Assembly (NCBI GenBank): GCA_902702965.1
Contig: CACRXP010000662.1
Span: forward strand, 48,255 to 112,254
DNA length: 64,000 nucleotides
Direction: 5' to 3'
Source: Spirometra erinaceieuropaei
Taxonomy: Eukaryota; Platyhelminthes; Cestoda; Diphyllobothriidea; Diphyllobothriidae
This document shows positions 58,901 through 64,000 of the stretch, one piece after another; within the stretch, counting starts at the first letter, position 1, and each line of letters opens with the position of its first letter. The notes beneath the pieces are model-generated. The model made no database searches, was not told the origin of the DNA, and saw nothing but the letters and a program-made list of their open reading frames with translations. Both the position numbers and the translations under genes were made by a program.

Positions 58901-61395
58901 GTTTCTCCCCATCAAACCCGCACACTTCCAACAAACTCCTGCCCACTTTGCAGATTACGGTGCATTGAGAGCTGGCTTCTGCATGCCTGTTCATGCAGCA
59001 GAATATGTCTCGCGAGTTCAGATGAAAGCGCTCACGCCTGGATAGCCTCTGATGTCCTACAGGATCGCACTCATTTATCCTCCCTTTCCAAAGTCTTTGC
59101 ACACTCGTCCTAACGGTCTTCTGTGAGCCGGCATCTGTACGTACATTTCACGCGCTGTGTGCACACCTCGCCTGTTAAATTCCTTCCTGCTGGGCGGCTG
59201 GGAGGAGAATATCCCAGAGCGTGGAAGATTTGCTAAGACGTTGTAAGCGGAATCACCTCATTCACTCGCGTGCACATAACCTGAAACTGGTTGGACGACG
59301 TAGGCCGATAATGCAAAATGCCTACGGGGATGAAAGTATAGGTCGAGTGGGCCATTTAGATTTAACCCGTCGGGGTAAGAGCTGCCCAACGCACCCTTAA
59401 GCATTTGCGTCATCCGATGAACGGATAAGCAACCATAGCGTAAACACACGGAAAGAAGTCGATGTGCGATACTTTCGATGGGGTATCACTTTGCGACAAT
59501 GTCCAATGCAGCAAAGGTTTCACAGCTTATATGAAATGAAAGTGCTTCGCCATTCCCTTCGGTGATGCGAAAAGAAGAAATTAGCCCAGATGCATTAATT
59601 CACCTTTTTGGCTCAGTATAGGAGACCGTGAACATCTCAAGGGGTGCATTAACTTCGACAGACGCACTTTTCGATGCCGGTGATTTTCAGTGTGATTTAC
59701 GCGTCCTCCAATGCTCTGTTCCTGAGATGATGGGTATTATCTAGATACGTGCATCCTTTCTGCAGTCAGGCTTTCAAGCAGGGACTATGCGCATACATAT
59801 TTGCGATGTGATGAGGGAAGTAGTAATTCAGCTCAGTCGGATCATATGAATTTGAAGGAAAATGAAAAGTCATGAGGTTTACTCATGAGGTTAGGCTCAC
59901 GCAAGCTGAAACAACTAGCCTCATTCTTTCGACATTTTTACCCATGACCGCAATTCCTACACAAACAACAACATGCGAAATGTACATTTGGGCAAATTTA
60001 TAACTGAAACAACAAAATGAACGTTAACATCAGGGGTATTTTTAAGTGGCAACAATTTTAAGAATTTAAATCTACTTAATAGGACTTCGAAACAGTTGCG
60101 GATAGCTTTAGGAATCCAAAATAGCTGAACGCTCATGATCTTGAATTATTTATAATGTAAACATGACTACAAGTACTGAAAAATGTGCGCATTAGTTATC
60201 ATTCTTATCTCAAGCCCCACCACCGGTAAAGTAACAACTCAATCTATTTGCACAACTAGCGCGAGTATCAAAATATCACTACCGCTTTGCTGACGAATGT
60301 TAAATGTGATATTTATGAAGTGAAGTAATGCAATTACAGTACTCCCATATTTCTTTATTTGGGCCTTTAACGTGACAGCACATGGATGCATATTACGAAC
60401 ATGCATAGATGTGTAGGGAGGAGATGCAAACGATTATTCGAATATAAAAAAATGCCATGTTTATAAGCCTTCAAACCATGCAGTCTATGGCACCCAGGAA
60501 CACCTAACAACTTTGTGTCTTGATATATTTCCCTTTTAGATTACAACTACTATTGTAAGTAAAACTTATTTTGAAATTTATGCCCTATTAAATGTTGTTC
60601 AATACTCAACTTGATAAACACTAGACAAAGATACACGTGAAGCGTCATCAGGAATAAAAGTCAATGCTCATTGCCGAAAAGGATTGCCTATTTGGTGTTG
60701 CAATAGTGATGGACAGGCAGTGTAATATCACGCTGTTTTGCACAAGAACAAGGGCTGCTTTATCAACACGAAACCACAACTCAGATAGTTATGTTGTTTC
60801 ACAAATCGCACTTTGACAACTGCTAGCCGTCACCGGCGCCTATCACACAAATCTCCGGCGAAATTTACTGCTCAGATCGTTCCCCGCACGTCCACATGAG
60901 ACTGCCACTTTGCTTGGGTGAATGTCAATAGTTAGGTTTCTACAGTGTTCTAATGTGTGGAATCAGTAGCCATCCGTGCCGAATCTTATGTCACAGATGC
61001 ACCTGCAGCAGACAAGCGCCAGAAGCTTTTCATACGCGATTGATGGTAATAAGGCATTTTACACTAGCCCTTAATCTTTACCCCTAAACCTAACCGGCAG
61101 CCCTAACTCTAACACATAAAACTAATCCCTAGCCATAACCACGACCCCTAATCCCGATCAGTAGCCCTAATCCTTAAACCGAACCCCTTAAATCTAGTCC
61201 CTAACAGTAACCCCTAACCATAATCCTTACCCCAAATCCTAACAGATGTGGCTAAGAAAGAAGATTTTACCGCCATCCGTTTTACCTGCATACGAAGGTG
61301 GTACTTTCAAATTCCTTATACATGGTTAATAAGGCTTTGTGAACTCGCCTATAAGTCTTCTCATTGACTTTTTCTTTCAGATGACGATTCTGATA
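49919..61395 (+). CDS. Gene 2: micro-exon gene encoding a secreted modular acidic/Thr-rich protein (3' end off window)
   Basis: Exons at 49919-49970, 51676-51690, 53203-53214, 53758-53772, 54690-54704, 55754-55768, 57896-58054, 60540-60554 and 61381-61395 join in one frame, all internal exons symmetric phase 1. Predicted modules: a hydrophobic signal peptide, GENIY, DFYN, YDYPE, ESEHN, NDSSD, a 53-residue Thr-rich block, DYNYY, YDDSD, continuing past the edge. Seven of the nine exons have aligned partners in gene 1. Compared with gene 1, gene 2 has an extra stretch of about 3.2 kb (54505-57680) with two more micro-exons. The product should enter the secretory pathway; its target is unknown. 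Confidence 0.72.
50800..51826. repeat. Cassette repeat B, copy 2
   Basis: Aligned with 1343-2480, including delta and its splice sites. It has the empty site for the 92-bp insertion. Confidence 0.8.
51676..51690 (+). CDS. Gene 2 micro-exon delta, 15 nt
   Basis: Exon GCGAAAACATTTATG between ttcgctttag and gtaagg. Phase 1 gives G-E-N-I-Y; gene 1 has D-D-I-T-Y. Confidence 0.6.
51827..52205 (+). pseudogene. 3' end of a non-LTR retrotransposon (LINE) inserted in an intron
   Basis: Frame 51776-52054 holds a typical LINE ORF C-terminus: LRGHQCKLKLKYAKLD, FSHRLVEEWNKLP and VESFKRRPD with stop. After the stop the sequence runs to a short-repeat tail actgaactatactgaactga. Gene 1 reads straight through at this position (gaaagggtgactcatgtgg near 2462), so the block is a 5'-truncated insertion. 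Confidence 0.8.
53203..53214 (+). CDS. Gene 2 micro-exon alpha, 12 nt
   Basis: Exon ACTTTTACAACT between ttttccttctag and gtaagt. Phase 1 gives D-F-Y-N. Confidence 0.68.
53758..53772 (+). CDS. Gene 2 micro-exon beta, 15 nt
   Basis: Exon ATGACTATCCTGAAG between attccttgtag and gtaagt. Phase 1 gives Y-D-Y-P-E. The intron from alpha is 543 nt (537 in gene 1). Confidence 0.7.
54690..54704 (+). CDS. Gene 2 micro-exon epsilon, 15 nt, no partner in gene 1
   Basis: Exon AGTCAGAACATAATA between cttcttctattcag and gtaagt. Phase 1 gives E-S-E-H-N. It lies at the start of the segment that gene 1 lacks. Confidence 0.5.
54840..55790. repeat. Cassette repeat X, copy 3, lacking alpha
   Basis: Repeats the X sequence (cttatacgcaaatg, tatatccgtcacgcc, ggatatgcgagcgaatac) but passes near 55480 directly from the 5' part to the beta part, so the alpha exon is missing. 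Confidence 0.75.
55754..55768 (+). CDS. Gene 2 micro-exon beta-prime, 15 nt
   Basis: Exon ATGACAGTTCTGATC between cccccctttag and gtaagt. Phase 1 gives N-D-S-S-D. A duplicate of beta within the extra segment of gene 2. Confidence 0.68.
55795..57890. other. Intron of gene 2 before gamma
   Basis: Mostly unmatched. From about 57680 it aligns with 4825-5036 before the gamma exon of gene 1. No further micro-exon was found. Confidence 0.5.
57896..58054 (+). CDS. Gene 2 gamma exon: 53-residue Thr/Arg-rich mucin-like block
   Basis: 159 nt between gcgaattccag and gtaagt, phase 1 at both ends. Begins PVVEDLTSRTT, has Thr runs broken by TKRAPIP and TTRRSAV, and ends TGRRKSVPPV. Same length as the gene 1 copy with substitutions but no indel or stop. 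Confidence 0.8.
58436..60170. repeat. Cassette repeat A, copy 3
   Basis: Intron between gamma and the next alpha, aligned with 5577-7240. Confidence 0.8.
60540..60554 (+). CDS. Gene 2 second alpha micro-exon, 15 nt
   Basis: Exon ATTACAACTACTATT between atttcccttttag and gtaagt. Phase 1 gives D-Y-N-Y-Y, the same peptide as alpha-2 of gene 1. Confidence 0.75.
61055..61255. repeat. Telomere-like CCCTAA tract, gene 2 copy, more decayed
   Basis: Repeated ccctaa/aacccctaa words (cagtaacccctaaccataat near 61205) at the same place relative to beta as 8465-8652. Confidence 0.6.
61381..61395 (+). CDS. Gene 2 second beta micro-exon, 15 nt
   Basis: Exon ATGACGATTCTGATA between ctttttctttcag and gtaagt. 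Phase 1 gives Y-D-D-S-D, as in gene 1. The next exon, expected to be a gamma type, would lie past the right edge. Confidence 0.72.
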
Positions 61396-62047
61396 GTAAG
61401 TACATACTCACAGACCTAATTTCTTATAAACGTATATATATACCGAAAGTGCCTGTTGTTACTACAAGGCTGCGATATGCGCAATTCTTTTATTAGACTG
61501 TTTCGTCAACACTTGACAACCAAACGCATGAAATGTTGGCCGAAATTCTTAAATGTGCATTAGTTGGGAGAACTTATTGATGAGGCTGTGACGTACTGAT
61601 GGGCATTCCACGCAAGCTCAATTGATTTCGCATAAGACAAATTGCCTGCAAGAGGGAGAGCCACTTCACAGTCCCTTAAAAGGTAACAATCACGAAATAT
61701 GAACATTCAAGTAGCGCGTGTTTGGTCATCTCCTTGTGACTTCATTAAACAGTCGATTCTCATGTGCGGAGGGAAGGCACATTCATTTTAAAACTCATTT
61801 TGCAGTTGTCTTCGTATTATTCGCATGTTATGCGCGTTTGCACCCAGCGGTCTGAGGGCTATTTCCGGTATTGCAGAAGCATGCTCTTCCTTATCAACTT
61901 CCGCCAATTAGGCGTTATTTTCTCAGCATGCCGTTCATATACTTCTTTGATTATTCTTTCTCGACGGGCACAGTTAAGAGGAATATTTTCTGGTTCTTGA
62001 GCCAGTGTTTTATCTCAAAGTCGCATGTGCGTCCCGCACATACCGCA

Positions 62048-62992
62048 GGTGTGCTAACTTAAAAAAAGATTAAGCGAAATTCAAAAATGTGTTTTCGTTT
62101 GGGAAAGACTACTTAGGTTGGGTTGTAAAATTAATCACCGCGCATTATAATTCTATGATAATTCAGGTACCATGGGATGCCAACTTTCGACCGAACTATT
62201 TTCCGGCCGTATGCAAAAAGCGAACTATGTAGAAAATGACTAATTACGTGGCATGAATTCTTCTCATTGCTTTTTGATGCCATTTAAGACTCAATTATAT
62301 TCCATGGAAAAAATAAATACACTTTCGTTAGAAAATTTCAATTTTGTACTCAAAAGAAGGTTATAATTTGCTGTTTTAAAACCTTTCGAGTTCTCGTGTA
62401 GTTCTGAACATGACCTGCCGTTACACCTGCCTTTAGGGTTTCCAGACTACAAACCGTATATTTTCGGCGTACTAAAGGCCATATATTTGTCTACGACATT
62501 AAGACGGGACCATATGGCGTTCGTAAAATATAACAGTGGATTATAGCTTTATTGTACTCTTTACAGGCCGCATTAATAAATGTTGAGAAGTGATGTTTTA
62601 TGACCAGGCACTTCATAGTATTAAAAAAATCCCACAATAAGAAATTTTTTTAAAACTGGATCACATTCCATCCTTGGTTATAAAATAAGAAGTTATAATT
62701 TTCTACCAAACGAGTGGGAATCAAATAGTTTAATGTATGTTTTCCATGAAATATAACTGAACTTTTAAGAGCATCGAAAGACAATGATAAAAATCCATGC
62801 AACATAAGTAGTCACTTTTTACAGAGTGTGCTTTTGCATGCAACCTAAAAACGTTCCGTCGAATGATGGCATCCTAAGATAACTGCATAATTATGCCGCA
62901 TGGTGATGGATTTGTCGAACATACCTAGGTAGTATTTCGAACCGAAAACGCATTTCAGAAGTTCGGCTAATATTTCATGAGTTAGCATTTCT
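62048..62992. mobile_element. Foldback element, copy 2 (gene 2 intron)
   Basis: Same intron position and structure as 9684-10932 but without the Penelope-like insertion; arms about 62048-62290 and 62748-62992. Confidence 0.7.
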
Positions 62993-63435
62993 ACCCTGCA
63001 TTGTGTCCGCCATTCGTCCGCCAGGAAATTACTTTCCTATCTGTAGGCATTCACTCAAAAGGCAATTGCTCACACATCGCAAATCCTGCGATGCATTTGT
63101 AACGACCCACATGGTAGGAGAGCTGGGCTAACGAGAGTGCACTTATAGCTTGCCAATACCATTGACTTACTGTGCCATGCCTATGTGCGCTCGTACCTCT
63201 TAAATTGTATATCCATCCTAAACATATTTAAGAGTATGCGCCCTCTTGAGCGACAAAACAATCTCTATTGGTTAACGGACATCCCACACATGCATGTGTC
63301 CGATAAAATGGACGATGGAAGGAGACATAAAACGGGTTAACCATAATCTGTCACTGAACACGTTTCATCACACTACAATATTCAAACGGTCAGTAATATC
63401 CTCGTATTACTGGCAACAAAACCAGGCTAGGAAGG

Positions 63436-63590
63436 TGTTTGCGTAATTTTGACTTGAATATCAGTAACTTAGGCGATGACCAAATTTTAGGCAGAAGAAT
63501 ATTCCAAAGGAAGGCATATTTGGAAGCAAAGGAGAGGGAGCACCTAGATGTAGTGCAAAGAGGCGGTGGCGAAATCACCATGGAGGAGTT
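63436..63590 (-). pseudogene. Fragment of a non-LTR retrotransposon C-terminus
   Basis: On the minus strand FASKYAFLWNILLPKIW and FKSKLRKHL fit the WN.LP...FKS.LRK pattern at the end of many LINE reverse transcriptases. Homology to the gene 1 intron stops at about 63437, so this marks an insertion boundary. No stop or 3' UTR of the LINE is seen. Confidence 0.5.
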
Positions 63591-63650
63591 GCGCGTGGCA
63601 TAAGACCGATCTCTCGGAGTGAGAGTGCCAATGACCGCAAGATGGCAGCT

Positions 63651-63743
63651 AGAAGACGAGATGCGATCACTGGAACAAGAAATGTATTAGCCCGACAATA
63701 TTGGCAATAAATTTCTTAAGCTAGTGATCGCACCTCGTCTTCT
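63651..63743. repeat. 21-bp inverted repeat ahead of the Penelope-like ORF
   Basis: agaagacgagatgcgatcac-t (63651-63671) pairs with the segment 63723-63743 with one mismatch around a 51-nt loop. Confidence 0.7.
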
Positions 63744-64000
63744 GAACTTCTACCTGGAACTCGCCTGTTTGCTTCTATCACCAATCTTTTTGGACGCGAA
63801 GTGCTCCGATCGGCTCGACGGTGGGAAACCTTTGCCCTTCTAGAGTCGTCTACGAATGCGCAAATTCGATTTCTTCACAGATGTCTCGACAACAATGTGC
63901 TGCCGAAGTGTGTTTCATACAAACCTCCGGTCAACACAGAGCTGGCGAGACGCGCAGTACTTCAGCACGGCCGACGAACTGGAGCTAGAGTTGATGCGAA
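63720..64000 (+). pseudogene. Start of a second Penelope-like ORF, cut by the window edge
   Basis: One open frame reads SSSELLPGTRLFASITNLFG, then REVLRSARRWETFALL, QIRFLHRCLDNNVLPKC, SYKPPVNTELARRAV and continues to the edge. The pattern (helical stretch, FL.RC....V.P, Y.PPV.T..A.R) is that of the N-terminal region of flatworm Penelope-like elements upstream of the RT. Whether the rest is intact cannot be seen. Typed as pseudogene only because most copies here are broken. Confidence 0.6.

Overview
The window is eukaryotic, AT-rich and repeat-dense, and looks like a flatworm genome, most likely a diphyllobothriidean tapeworm. This rests on family resemblance, not a database search: a decayed LINE whose C-terminus carries the paired C2H2 fingers I associate with that group (about 12.0-12.9 kb), Ty3/Gypsy pol genes ending in a VSIDR(L/V)KPAY motif, and Penelope-like elements with a GIY-YIG end domain.

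The main discovery is two paralogous split genes on the + strand that look like micro-exon genes (MEGs). Gene 1 (5' part off the left edge; exons found from 2319 to 13550) has exons of 15, 12, 15, 159, 15, 15, 90 and 30 nt and a terminal exon with a stop. Gene 2 (from 49919, running off the right edge; exons found to 61395) has a TATA box, a signal-peptide exon, then exons of 15, 12, 15, 15, 15, 159, 15 and 15 nt. Every internal exon is a multiple of 3 nt and every junction is phase 1, so any exon can be skipped, added or duplicated without shifting frame. The predicted proteins are secreted and alternate short acidic Tyr/Asp peptides (EYYD, DYNYY, YDDSD) with Thr-rich, Arg-containing mucin-like blocks. 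About 0.4 kb of coding sequence is spread over 11 kb in gene 1.

The introns are paralogous to one another. An alpha exon, a beta exon and a gamma (Thr-rich) exon form a cassette that has duplicated within each gene and with the whole gene. Gene 2 carries an extra stretch of about 3.2 kb with two further micro-exons. Conserved intron passengers include degenerate telomere-like CCTAA-rich tracts and a 1.25 kb foldback element.

The 36 kb between the two genes (13.6-49.9 kb) is mostly mobile DNA and unrecognised sequence: a tRNA-headed SINE-like repeat (18.7-19.0 kb), a family of about 1 kb with an internal palindrome (20.3-21.6 kb and inverted at 47.9-49.0 kb), a 3'-terminal Gypsy fragment with LTR (21.7-23.2 kb, minus), three copies of a composite tRNA-like repeat (25.3, 42.0 and 46.4 kb), a broken Penelope-like element (30.6-32.9 kb), a complete but disabled Gypsy element with both LTRs (33.5-38.5 kb), and a disabled Tc1/mariner element with terminal inverted repeats and TA target sites (43.2-44.7 kb). 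The right edge starts another Penelope-like ORF. No rRNA, CRISPR or prokaryotic feature is present, and no intact conventional single-exon gene was recognised.
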